From NCBI GenBank assembly GCA_965644295.1, contig CBFFRP010000100.1, positions 1 through 44,129 on the forward strand: DNA of 44,129 nucleotides, given 5' to 3'. This DNA is from Paraphysomonas bandaiensis (taxonomy: Eukaryota > Chrysophyceae). Made by a program: the position numbers and the translations under genes. The notes under the pieces are model-generated. The model made no database searches. It was not told where the DNA came from and saw only the letters and a program-made list of their open reading frames with translations. Shown here piece by piece: positions 22,943 through 33,982 of this stretch (position 1 is the stretch's first letter; each line of letters starts with the position of its first letter).

Positions 22943-25900
22943 TTACATATGTAATGCAGGAGACATATACATAACCGCCTCTCCTACTGCTCTTCTCTTC
23001 CATATTTTCTTGTAAGATATATTGTAAAGTTCTTCATGGAGCTGAGCCACGAGCAGCTCTTTTTCCGACGGACCCGCTTCTTCTGGTCCTACTTCAAGTG
23101 GAACTTCGAGCTCATTGCTATTATCTTGGCCCATTTCTGGGGGAACTTCATCTCTGTCTTCCCCTAGCCCGTCGCCAGCATATTCCTCTTTGCCATCCTC
23201 TCCCTCTGCTGTAGGAAGCTCTTCTTCATTTTGTGCCTCTGTGGCAGCCTCTGCTGTACCATATTCCGCCTCATTCTCAGTGGTTTGTTCAGTTGCTGCA
23301 GGAGGCGCCTTGTAAATATCACCTTCTGCCCCTACCTCATCATCCATAGGCTCTATCGAACCCATGTCATACTCATTCTCACTTCCTTCATCTTCGGACA
23401 CATACGCCACGTCGTCGTCTTCTGGGAACTCAGGCATATCATGAATGTGCTGATACTTATTTACATCAGGCGACATAGCTAATTTACATGCTAAGAAAAG
23501 TTGTGCAGACGACAAAATCATTATTCTCATTGATTTTGCAAACGTCACAGGAGATGAGAGAGATGATTCTACATTAGGAAAAGCACGTGACAAACAAAAG
23601 GATCGAATGAAATCATCTGTAAGGGTCAAGAGTCTGCCCCTGAGTTCCGCTGGAAGAATATTTTTCCATATTGTTTCTATTGTTCGTTCGAGCCACATCT
23701 CAACCATCCCAGGAACGTCCATATCCACATCTCGCAAATCTGGAGGGCGTGAAAGTTCGCTAAGTCGTGATTTCTGATACGCCTCGCACATACCATTAAA
23801 TATATTTTCGTCCTGTTCAATCATTTGAAGAATATGCCGATAGCTTGGGTCCTGACGAATTATCAAGTTGATTTCATCTTGAACAAATACTCCAGGGGTA
23901 CCAGGACAAAACTTTGTGAACCATAGGGGAAGTGAAAGATAGTCAAACAGAGACGGTTTCGGGTTCAACTCATTGCCATACTCATCAACAGCACCATCTA
24001 TTCTGGACCCCATATTTTTCATTTCTGTATATACAACTGTAACAGTATCTCCGGAAGATGTCGTCCCTGTTCTTGTTTTACACTCGTATATAATATATCC
24101 ATCGGGGGTTAACTCGGTACACATAGCCTGCAATTCAATTTGCATTTCAGCTTTCAATCTCGTTTCTTCGTCTTTTTTCTTCGCCAATGCTTTCCTGCTG
24201 TTCCCCATTTTCTGGGTTTTCTTTTTGATTGCAGCAAGTTTCTCACGTTTTGCCTTCGCCAGTTTCTTCTCGTTTGAGCAGAAAATAGAATTCACCATTT
24301 GAATTACTAGCTGCCCATAGACCACAGTATATTCCACAGTACATAGAATTGTGCCTTCCTGATTGAACGACGGACACACAAGATTTATCGCCCTGCTAGG
24401 ATCACCAGAAATCCATATGTTCATCCACTCTTGCAATTTGTATCCAACCCGACTTTGGGGACTGAAAAGATTCCCAATTTTCGGAAGTACGATAATACGG
24501 GAGCCATAGGTTACATTAGAATTAACAACTTTCTCGTAAATTTCCCGAATATTTTCATCGTCATCGGTACAAAAATTTTCAATGGTCACCTTTTTGTTCG
24601 GAGATTCCCAAGGAATCCAAAGTGGTGGAGGAGGGACAAGATTCCTCATCCATTGCTGTAGAATAGTCTCCGCTGCACTGACTTTTGGGTCAAAATAAAT
24701 TCTATCTGGTTTTCTTATCCTCGGAATTTTCAATATATCGCTATCATTTATGTTGTCGGGTGTCAAGATGAGCATGTCGCCAATATAGGCATCAGGATCG
24801 CGGTCTTCTAAGTCCGCCTGATGTTGCTCTGCTTGGTTTTGCATCATTTCTTTAGTTTTCTTTACCCTAGGCCAAGCAGAATATATACGATCATCTTGAC
24901 ATACAAATTGATCGAAATACTCCTGTCGCACGCGGGACACAATAAGATTCAGAAGAGATGTGAGACTTCCGTCGTCATCCCCTGGCTCTTCGAATACATC
25001 CTCGCGTGACATGAATACGTTGAATCCTCTCATGAGCAATTCCCTATATGAAGGCTTGGAGAAAAATAATCTGTACTCCTGTCTGATTCTATCCATAACT
25101 TCATTAACGAATTTCTGCAATAAAGCTGCAATTTCTACATTCGGTGTTTTAGCCTTTTGAATTAACTCATTTAACCCCGGCATTGTTCTAACTTCATCTA
25201 ATATGGCCCCCACATCTACGTCTACATTAATATGTAGAACACAAGTGAGCCCATGAAACGGAACTCTGAAACGATTAATCAAGTCATGAATATAGTCCGA
25301 CGAATTTCTGGCAGGATCTTCTGCACCATGAGTTTCCGCATTCAATATCGCAATGTTTGTTTCGTCCCAGTTTATCGTAGTCTGAATCACGAAACTGTAG
25401 GCTTGCGTATTTTGAACTCCTTCATTGATATCAATGGTATATCTAGAGTCCAATTTCAACGGTCCAATTCGAACAACAATTGGTTTATACCTAACAAAAT
25501 TCATAGTACGGGCTAATTGTTTACCCGAAAAAAGATCCGTTGCAATCATAGTGATAGATACATCTCTATCAACTTCAAATAAAACGGGAACCATCATTCG
25601 CGAACCGTCCTTCGTATCCGTCACGTATGGGGCACCTAACACAGGTCCCACCAAAAGTACAGCATCTTTCCCGGAACATATTTCCCGTGGACCAGATGAT
25701 GGGATTTTTTTGAAATCCCAAGTACCAGTAGCCATCCATGTATCAAACCAGAATCTCATCACTCCATATACACCGTTACTAGGCTCCTGCCATATGTCCA
25801 TTTCGCCTGAGTGCTTTCCACCTACGCCCGTTCGACTAGAGTCTAGACGAACTGTGTCTAAACCATGCAGTCTATGGCTATACTTTATACCTTCAATGCG

Positions 25901-28900
25901 TCCCTTCAGTCGAAAACTGTCAAGTGTTAGAGGGGGGAGTCCACTGAAAGCCTCTGACACACATGAAAACTTCCCGAGGCAAACCTGTTGAATTTTCATT
26001 CCCGACCTAATGTCTTGGATGTTAGTGACATAAGACACATCCGAAGTACACACAAGAGTTGCAGTTTTCCCAGAGTATTGGTTCTTTTTAGGCACAAGCC
26101 ACTTAAATAGCTGTTGCAAAAACTTTAACGTGTCTTCAGTAGGTGGGTTCCAGAGAGGTCTTGTTGAAGACATATCAGGATCAACCAGCTCCAAAGGAAC
26201 AACAGGATATTGAGAGCAAATTACTAATTGATTTACTGTCTTATCCACAAGAATCTGTCGAACTTGTTTCCACTGATTCTCACTCATGAAAGCAGCCGAA
26301 AATGTCAACGCCTTGATTCCACTTTTCTCGGATTCATTTTTCTCATCAGGTTCCTCATCATCAGCGTCTTCTATTTCATCTTTACCAACTTCACTTACAG
26401 TTTCACTGCCACCTGTCAGGTTAGTTACTGTTCTCATTTTTGTAGAGCTCTCATACTCGAGCTGCTGTGACGTTTGATCGAGGCAGGCCACACACACAGA
26501 ACCCTCATCCCACCTGAAGAAATGATTGTATGACCGTTTATTCCAATTGCGAAGGGAATATATGTAAGACAATAAATTCTTTTGGTACAGCTTCCTGATC
26601 AGACCCAGTGCAATAAAGTCTCTATTGGAACATACATGTTCATCGATCGTGTCCCATATATCTTTCTCTGACAGCCAATACTCAGCATTATAGAGAGGAA
26701 TATTTGATGCACTTTGAAACACATCTTTTATGGCAGGTTCGATAATCCATATGAGTCGTAGTGAATCTTCAATGGTTTGTATCAATTGCATTTGATAAAG
26801 CCTGGCAAGTGCAGATGTTTTTGCCTCTTCTTCGTTGTCCAAATTATACCTTTTTACGATTTGAACTAGTGGTCCAGCCAGTTGGCGAATTATGCGAGAA
26901 AGTAACGCATGTGACCCTATATGAAATACAGCACTACTTGTGCAAGCCAGGCCCTTCATTCGCGAGCTGAGTGCTAACCAAGGACGTCTATACGAAGGGT
27001 CGTTTCCACCCGTAAAAGCAACTGGATTCCGTACACTACTTACTTTCGAAACGTACGACTTCACCATAGCTTCAGTTTGTATATGGGCAAAGCTGACCAT
27101 TTGCTGAGTTGATATATCTGCAATGAGATTCTTCGCGACAGGAAATAACTCCAAGTGCTCTTCTCCAATAAACACGACCTCGGAATATAAAGACGTCGCA
27201 GAAAGTGTTCTGAACTTTCCCAATGCAACACTCCCATTTATCTCAGGTAAGAATATTTCGTAAACTTCGCCATTCTGTAAACCTTCGAAATCAAACCGAA
27301 CAGGAATATACGGGGTAAAATTTTTCAAAAGTTCTATGCTATTCTCTGGGCTCTCCACAGATCTCAAAACACATTTCAGATTGGCAACACGGCGATTTAT
27401 TTCAAAGAGAATACTGCATGTCGAGCTCGTAACTTTTCCTACTATAGGCCCAACAACAATCTCAATGTTATCTATGTCATGTGCAATCATCTTCACGACA
27501 ATATGATTGTGGTACCCGTAGTAGTCAACAATCTTGGCCCTGTCATCCAACGTATCTTCCTGAGGGCCAGCAACAGACACAACTTTGTATATGATATGGT
27601 TCTTAACACCATTCTTACCACCGTTTCCATGCAAATGAAAAAAAGGTTTAACTACCTGAAAAGGTGTTCCATATGGTAGATCCGTTTTCGGATTGTTCCC
27701 ATCACATGTGTATGTGGTAAAGTGAAAATTACTGTTCAATTTGCAATGTCCGAGTGGAACCATAATAGTTTCATCAGCCGCGTTTATTCCGGTATATATG
27801 GGAAATATAAAATGACGAAACCCACTCTTCGCTGGGGTAGAAGCACGATGAATATAACACACCAAAATTTCCGCAACGTTAACCACAGTGTATAGTTGAC
27901 AATCTCTCCCAACACCACCCGATTTCCACAATAATAGTTTGTCGAAAACTTCCGTTAAGACACTGCCATACTTTCGATTAGTGTAGTGTTTACTCCTATC
28001 CCATATTGTACATCCCTCTACTGTGTTTTCAGTGTAGCGCACAAGTGGTTTCGAAGAAAATATCTGTATATTCTCGATATCAGGAAAATTTGCTATAGTA
28101 TTCAATGCCTCCGACAACTTAAGGAGAGAATTTGTAGAATTTTGTAATAATGATAGCCGACAGAACCTTCCATTCGACGAAACACTGATACCACCAATGC
28201 TTTCATCTTCCATCTCAAGATATCCTTTGTTTATTCGGTTGGTGGACCTCGACTCTTCTCCAAGTCCACAATGTACAACGCTGCTCATTCTGCATAGAAC
28301 TTTCATTTCCTCACTATAGTTCTTGGCAAGGAAAGCAGGCAATTCATTCTCCAGCGAGCTCAACTTCACATTTTTGAGAGTATTGCTCTGAATAATATGC
28401 ACTGCTGCAGCAAGTGGTCGCCTGGAGCCATCAAGTTGATCTTTCATACGATGAACGATTTCCGACGCATACATACAATCGACTTCTGACATGGCAGACA
28501 CAAGAGAAGTGCTGACACAGCTTGTCGCCTTATCAAATGTTCTGAAATGAACAAACATAGGAGGGATTGATGAACCATGTGTGACTTCCTCGTGAACACC
28601 ACAATTACTAGGTGCTGGAGGCGTCAAAGATGTTTTTATCACAATACAATAGGCGCAAAACGGCGTAAGGTTTTTGAAACTACATTTTATTCTTGAACGT
28701 TCAACACATCTCCCGTACTCTACATCCAAAAGAGTCATCGAATTCAGTTCTTGCGATACTAACCGACTAACATCATCATAAGTCACCATACAGGGTACCT
28801 CATAAAGATTACACACTATATACCCATGCCCTTTTGCAGAGACCTCAACACAAACATGAGTATCCGAAATGTCCGTAATTTTTGGACCGTCTGTTACATC

Positions 28901-31420
28901 AGCACCACGCAACAACAATGGAGAGCGCGTCATACACATGTCAGCCGCACGGCTGAAAGGAACAAATGATAATGGAGATGGATTTCGACCGTGGGTAGAA
29001 TCCAAAACTGCGCTTCTGGGTGTCGAACAAGGCAGGGCGTACTCGATTGTCGTTTTCTGGTTAAATGACGCTTTAATCCTATCAAATAACACGATCGTCT
29101 CGTAACATTCACTCGTGGACACTTCTTCGGTTGGCTCCAGCGAGACATGACTGATACAACGCTCCAGATCTCCATCAAGACAAAGAGAAAAATCAGCTCC
29201 ATGACTCCAATTACAAGAAATAATTGTTATCCTCCGGCTTCCAACAGACGCCAACTTCATCCACCCATGCAAAGCGCGTACGATACCATTAAACACTCTA
29301 TCGCCACCACGTTGAACTTCGCTATCAAGGTTCGGGTAGCGGTAAGTTGTATCTACTACAGGTGTAGATGTTGCTGCAGTATACGCACCATGGATGAGCT
29401 CGTGTTTGCCTCGCAGTTTTACTTCCGGTTTATCTGATTCTATAGACTCCTGCGACTGTATATGAGGTGTGCTGTCATCCTCGTCCCACAAAGATACAGG
29501 TTTCATTAGGTCATGAAGGGACGAAACCACAATAAGAATATGATTCGGTCCATTATCTCCGAGTATGTTATCTCTAGCGGACATATCCCTTACTTCTTCT
29601 GCTATGGCAACTCCTATCTGTGGTGAAGGGCACACTCCAGGTAGTGCAAGGAAGACCCGAGCTCTTCCTCTGTCAAATTTATGTACTGGAGGACGGAAGG
29701 GGGCAGCGTAGTCCATATAAATCGATGCAACTGTCTTATTAAACTCTTCAAAATAAGTAGAAGAAAGTGTATCGTTTAGTTTTTTCTTCCATTCAGGAAT
29801 CGTCCAGTCACAGCTGCAAGCAAATATTTGATTCAAACCAGTACGCTCACACATCATGCCGTCGATGGCAACATCACCGAGTCCAGTAATACTTGTGAAC
29901 TTTTCTTCACATTCACGCCAAGAACAGCGATAGTGCGTTTCCACCATGGAGCCCAGGACACCTGCGAGTCGCTGAGGTGAGAATATAGATCCTTCCATCG
30001 CAACAGAAGCAAAGGTTTTGCAGATCTGGTTTAACACCTATATCAAAGAAAAGTTAGGTTGGAAGGGTCGATTTTAGGTGCTTTACCGTATCAGCGGGAC
30101 AGAGACACCCGGTGAACACACTCGTTAAACTTCCAACAGAGAGTGGCTGACGCCCATGCAACATTGAATCCAACTGAGTCACTGACATCGTTGCAGGATG
30201 AAAGCTAACCTTCGACTGTCAAATGCATACATCACAAACGCCAAATTAAGAAACATCTGGAATACCTCTTTTGGCGAGTCACTAACATGACCCTGCAAAG
30301 TTCTAAATGTAACCGGTGGAAACCTCATGGTCGCGGTATATATCGTAATTACATACTGAGAGTCAGGTTGCATGTTGGATGATATATCCAGTCGTAATGA
30401 AGGCACAGCAGAGCCGCTACCATTCTGTGTACCATTACGCCCCCCCCAGTGAACCTGCTTCCGTGACCGAGCTCGATACGTCTTTTCACAGCATTCTTTG
30501 GGGTCATTGTCCATGCGCTGGTTTTTGAGGCGCTTCGTAAGTTCGTAGAGAGGGTACGGTGCGGAATACACTGTGTCGATCTGTGCAAACACATCGCTAC
30601 AGTAGATGTCTGTTGCTGGCACAAGAAAAGAAACTGATTTATCTCCCAGATACAATATATGAGGAATAGTTTTACACAACTCTGTGCTCTGATGGTCCAA
30701 TTTTAAAACACCAAAACTTCTGTCTGGAGTACTGGTGATGGTAGAGAGCATACTGGACAGGGCATCAACCCGTGCGTCTAATGACAAACATATCTCCAAC
30801 ATACGATTTATAAGACGAACAAATTTGAAGGTCACATTGGTCTCTGTGCTATTTTGGACCCATTGATAAAACTCAGTAAATGATAAGCTAGGGTGAAACC
30901 CACTCCGTCCACCATCATTTCGTATTCTTGCCTTGAATGCCAGGTAGGCAGCATCGTCTTCGGTCAGCTCTGTGCTCTTCAGAGCTCCAATCTTTTTCAG
31001 ACATAAACCAACTCGGTGAATGAGTGTGGCATGTTCTGATTCAAGCATACCTTCTGGTGCAGACACTGCAAAGAAGCTATACAATAACTCCGATTTTTCC
31101 TTCATACGACCCCGGCAAGTTATCGTAAGGATTATTAGCACGTCCAATATGTTTACCAGGGGTTCCTCACCATTGTGGTAGTCAACAGACAAGCGTTGTA
31201 GTAAAGGTTGTATGACTTCTCTATGCTCAGGAAAATATCGTAGACAATAGTCTGCTGATTCCCCACAAAACTGCAGAGTGTCCCCATGCCGCCTGGCCAC
31301 ACTCTTGTCTTGCTCAAATAGAACGATGGCATCTTTAACCACAACTAAAGGTAGTTGGAAATACGGTAATATAGAATCCACAAACTTGACTAGTTCGTTA
31401 TCTAGAAATGAACTTGTCAT
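22943..31420 (-). CDS. Giant (2,792-aa) PhoD-like / FN3-like repeat protein
   Basis: Three exons: 31420-30266, 30215-30087 and 30037-22943. Introns are 50 and 49 nt, all phase 0. At least three beta-rich modules resemble the N-terminal domain of PhoD-like phosphatases: near residue 814 (ITDISDTHVCVEV), 1294 (GPIVGKVTSSTCSILFEI) and 1893 (GPVLGAPYVT). Metallophosphatase-like segments follow, with VCTSDVSYVTNIQD near 1757 and SKPSYRELLMRGFNVFMSRE near 2090. In PhoD-like enzymes the corresponding positions carry metal-binding D/N/H residues. Here several are replaced, so catalysis is doubtful. A Lys-rich helix (KKLAKAKREKLAAIKKK) lies near 2367, and an acidic Glu-rich region spans about 2635-2775 before a basic end. 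There is no clear signal peptide. Likely a scaffold or divergent phosphatase; the assignment is by fold-level pattern only. Confidence 0.6.
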
Positions 31421-32084
31421 TTAATGATTTAACATATGAGTATAACCACAGGCCCAGTTAGTAATAGATAGGAGCAAGCAGCGTCTATATCACACCATAC
31501 AGCATGATATAAAGTTGCATAAAAAACTCATATGTAATAAGAGAGTAGATATGAGATAGTATAGTGAACTTATGTCATTAATACATGTATCAGTGTACAT
31601 ATGCTGTTAAAGTCTATTGTATGTGTATATATACATACATGTTTGACAGAGTATGTCAATCTATGCACTGTATTGTACAGTATGTACAGCAGTATAATGT
31701 ATCCAATCAGCTTCTACTAAAAAAATATCGAAACGTTTACAATATTTTTCAGTTTTCAGTTTTCAGTTATTAGTTTTTACATACCATATCCTACGTACCA
31801 TACATACTGCAGTACAGCAGTGGAGTATATGAACGTCATACATACAAGTACACTACAGTTGTATTTGGATCCCACAGTGGGCTATATGAGAGTTCACTGT
31901 ACTATTCATCACACTTACATGCATAGGCATTACATGGATAGAACTATCTTGAATTCCATTAAACTATACTATTGAGTTTATCATTGAATTATATTCTAAC
32001 GAACATATTCTGAGTATTCATTTTTATTTAATTTCATTTATATTTCAAGTTATTTATTAGGATTTATATCTACACACACTCACC
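31421..32084. promoter_or_regulatory. Divergent promoter region, giant protein / MFS transporter
   Basis: This 664-bp head-to-head region contains an exact TACAGCAGTA (31685-31694), a palindromic TACTGCAGTA (31805-31814) overlapping TACAGCAGTG, TACA repeats and a thrice-repeated TTTTCAG-type word near 31745. Promoter function is inferred from position and from the shared motif. Confidence 0.45.
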
Positions 32085-33389
32085 ATGCACTCTCCTTATC
32101 TAACTCCCACCTCTCGTTATAGAAAACAACATCAAGGTTCCAATGAATCTCCTGCTTCTAATTACAGTAGTGTTGCAGTTGTTTGTATCAGTATGGGATA
32201 TATATTTGCGATGGGTGTATGCGGATTTATTGTGGTGGCACTTGGATCAACTCTGTCTTCACTAGCTGCTAATGTCGGCTACTCTGCCTATGATATTGGT
32301 ACAGTGTTTGTTGCTAGAGGTGCGGGATGCATACTAGGAACTGTGGCTAGCTCAATTCTCTATAAACACTACAATGGAAACATTTTGATTACAACTACAG
32401 TTGTAGCTACTGTGTTTATATTGGGTTGGTTGCCTTATTGCGTGAGCTGGTATATGCTACACTTTGCGTACTTTGCTCTAGGATTTATCACTGCTGTGAC
32501 TGAAACTGGGAGCCAATTGATGATGGTAAAGTTCCACGGTGAAGATGCGGGTCCGTGGGTAGGCGCGAACTCAATGGCATTCTGTGTGAGTGGTATCATT
32601 GTGCCAGGAGTGCAGCTAATAACCACAGATATACGTGATGAATTTCTCTGCTACGCTTTATGTGTAGCATTTTCTGGGGTGTGGCTACTTATCTGTCCCG
32701 ATCCTGAGCAGAATGGCAGAATTAGTCCTCGCCAGAGCACTGATGATGATGATATGACAGAACACTACTGGGTAGAAGCTACGATTAGTCTGATGATTTT
32801 TTTAATGATTGGCGGGGGTGAATCGATTATGTTCTATATAAAAGTCTATGTAATGGACACGGATGTCATCGACGATAGCTACGCTACATGGCTTTTTCTA
32901 ATATTCTTTGTCTTCGTGACAGTTGGAAAGATACTCGGCATTGTTGACCAGAGTTACCTGACTAATGATACTATTGTACCTCACTTTTTAGTCCTTTTAA
33001 TTGGCTCCGCACTTCCATTAGCTGGAATATGGGCGTTTCCTGACAGTTCCTGGTTCTTATGGGTTGGTATTTCTCTCTTTGGTGCTTGTCAAGGACCCGC
33101 AATTAGTTATTGTTTCGACTTGTGCAACCGTTTCACTTATCCCTCAGAGTTGTCGATGTCAATACTTATGCTGGGTCTAAACCTCGGTGTGTCTATTGTG
33201 CCCTACTTTTCTTCTCTTCTATGGGCTCTTTATTTAGGGCCTATAGCGATTATAGTAGTGGGTGTCGTGACAATGGGGCTCTGTGTGCCTTTGCTTTTGT
33301 TGTGCAGACGGCTGTCTTATATTACCGCTATCAATAACTACACTCGGATTGAAGATGGTGGAAGCACTATTCAAATGATGAATGCGTAG
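32085..33389 (+). CDS. MFS transporter, MFSD4/Na-glucose-transporter-1-like
   Basis: Length is 434 aa, intronless, with the ATG in a good context (TCACCATGC). About twelve hydrophobic segments are visible, with a hydrophilic central loop (PDPEQNGRISPRQSTDDDD, about 205-225). Between TM2 and TM3 a degenerate MFS motif A reads VARGAGCILGTVASSILY. The pattern TETGSQLMMVKFHGEDAGPWVGANSMAFCVSG resembles the DTGGN...W..H..FG region of the MFSD4 / sodium-dependent glucose transporter 1 group. It is a plasma- or organelle-membrane transporter; the substrate is unknown and sugar is only a guess from the family. It shares an upstream region with the giant PhoD-like gene. The copia element begins 299 bp downstream of its stop. 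Confidence 0.85.
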   Translation: MHSPYLTPTSRYRKQHQGSNESPASNYSSVAVVCISMGYIFAMGVCGFIVVALGSTLSSLAANVGYSAYDIGTVFVARGAGCILGTVASSILYKHYNGNILITTTVVATVFILGWLPYCVSWYMLHFAYFALGFITAVTETGSQLMMVKFHGEDAGPWVGANSMAFCVSGIIVPGVQLITTDIRDEFLCYALCVAFSGVWLLICPDPEQNGRISPRQSTDDDDMTEHYWVEATISLMIFLMIGGGESIMFYIKVYVMDTDVIDDSYATWLFLIFFVFVTVGKILGIVDQSYLTNDTIVPHFLVLLIGSALPLAGIWAFPDSSWFLWVGISLFGACQGPAISYCFDLCNRFTYPSELSMSILMLGLNLGVSIVPYFSSLLWALYLGPIAIIVVGVVTMGLCVPLLLLCRRLSYITAINNYTRIEDGGSTIQMMNA

Positions 33390-33688
33390 TAAGCATTATA
33401 TAATAGCCTTTAGAGTACACTATTTCTCTAGTACAATATAATAGTATGACGTTGAATGTTTAGACAAGTTTAAGTTAATTAAATATCGAACTCAATCGAA
33501 CAGAGTCTATTAAATATTTAGAAGCAACCCAGCTGCCGAGTGTGATGGATGCTGAGCCGAAAGTACCATAATTTAAAGTATGTGATTTATCCTGCAACAA
33601 CTCATTGAATTGCCAATTAAATTAATTGGCTTGAAATGATATTGCAATTATTGTTGTTGGATGTTTCTCACCAATTATTCGACTGGCC
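33390..33688. other. Short intergenic stretch before the copia element
   Basis: This is 3' flank of the MFS gene. It contains a small palindrome (GCCAATTAAATTAATTGGC, about 33612) nested in a larger CAACAA...TTGTTG imperfect inverted repeat. No gene. The target-site duplication of the copia element cannot be confirmed because its right flank is outside the window. Confidence 0.6.
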
Positions 33689-33982
33689 TATTAGAATATG
33701 GATCTTATTCTAGTATATTCAGTATGTCACTTCAAGACAATGTACGAGAATACAGTGAAATATAGTGATGTACAAATGCTGTGATGATATTGAGAAACTG
33801 AAATAGTTTGATCGTTCAAGATATGTTCAGTAACGAGAGGTTCGCATATGTAGGATATTATGCAGGGATTATAATGAGTTAGTGTTGGTTATCACAACTT
33901 CGTGTAAACGATATTAATAAATCTATCTAGTCTTACGACAAATTCTCTCTGTGATCTAGTGTAAAATGAGCGTTTCTCAACA
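33689..33982 (+). repeat. 5' LTR (294 bp)
   Basis: It begins TATTAGAATATGG, where the two LTR copies diverge from their flanks, and ends ...TCTCAACA just before the primer-binding site. The 5' terminus is TA instead of the usual TG; the 3' terminus is the expected CA. A 7-bp inverted repeat (TAGAATA...TATTCTA) sits at its left edge and an AATAAA at 33916-33921. The gag ATG (33966) lies inside the LTR, as in yeast Ty1. Confidence 0.9.

Noticed and set aside
30094-30200. Separate gene start (ATG at the overlap near 30190) dividing the giant protein in two
   Set aside because: A 50-nt GTATTC...GACAG intron joins both frames in phase, and the upstream part shares the FRTL-type beta module with the downstream part.
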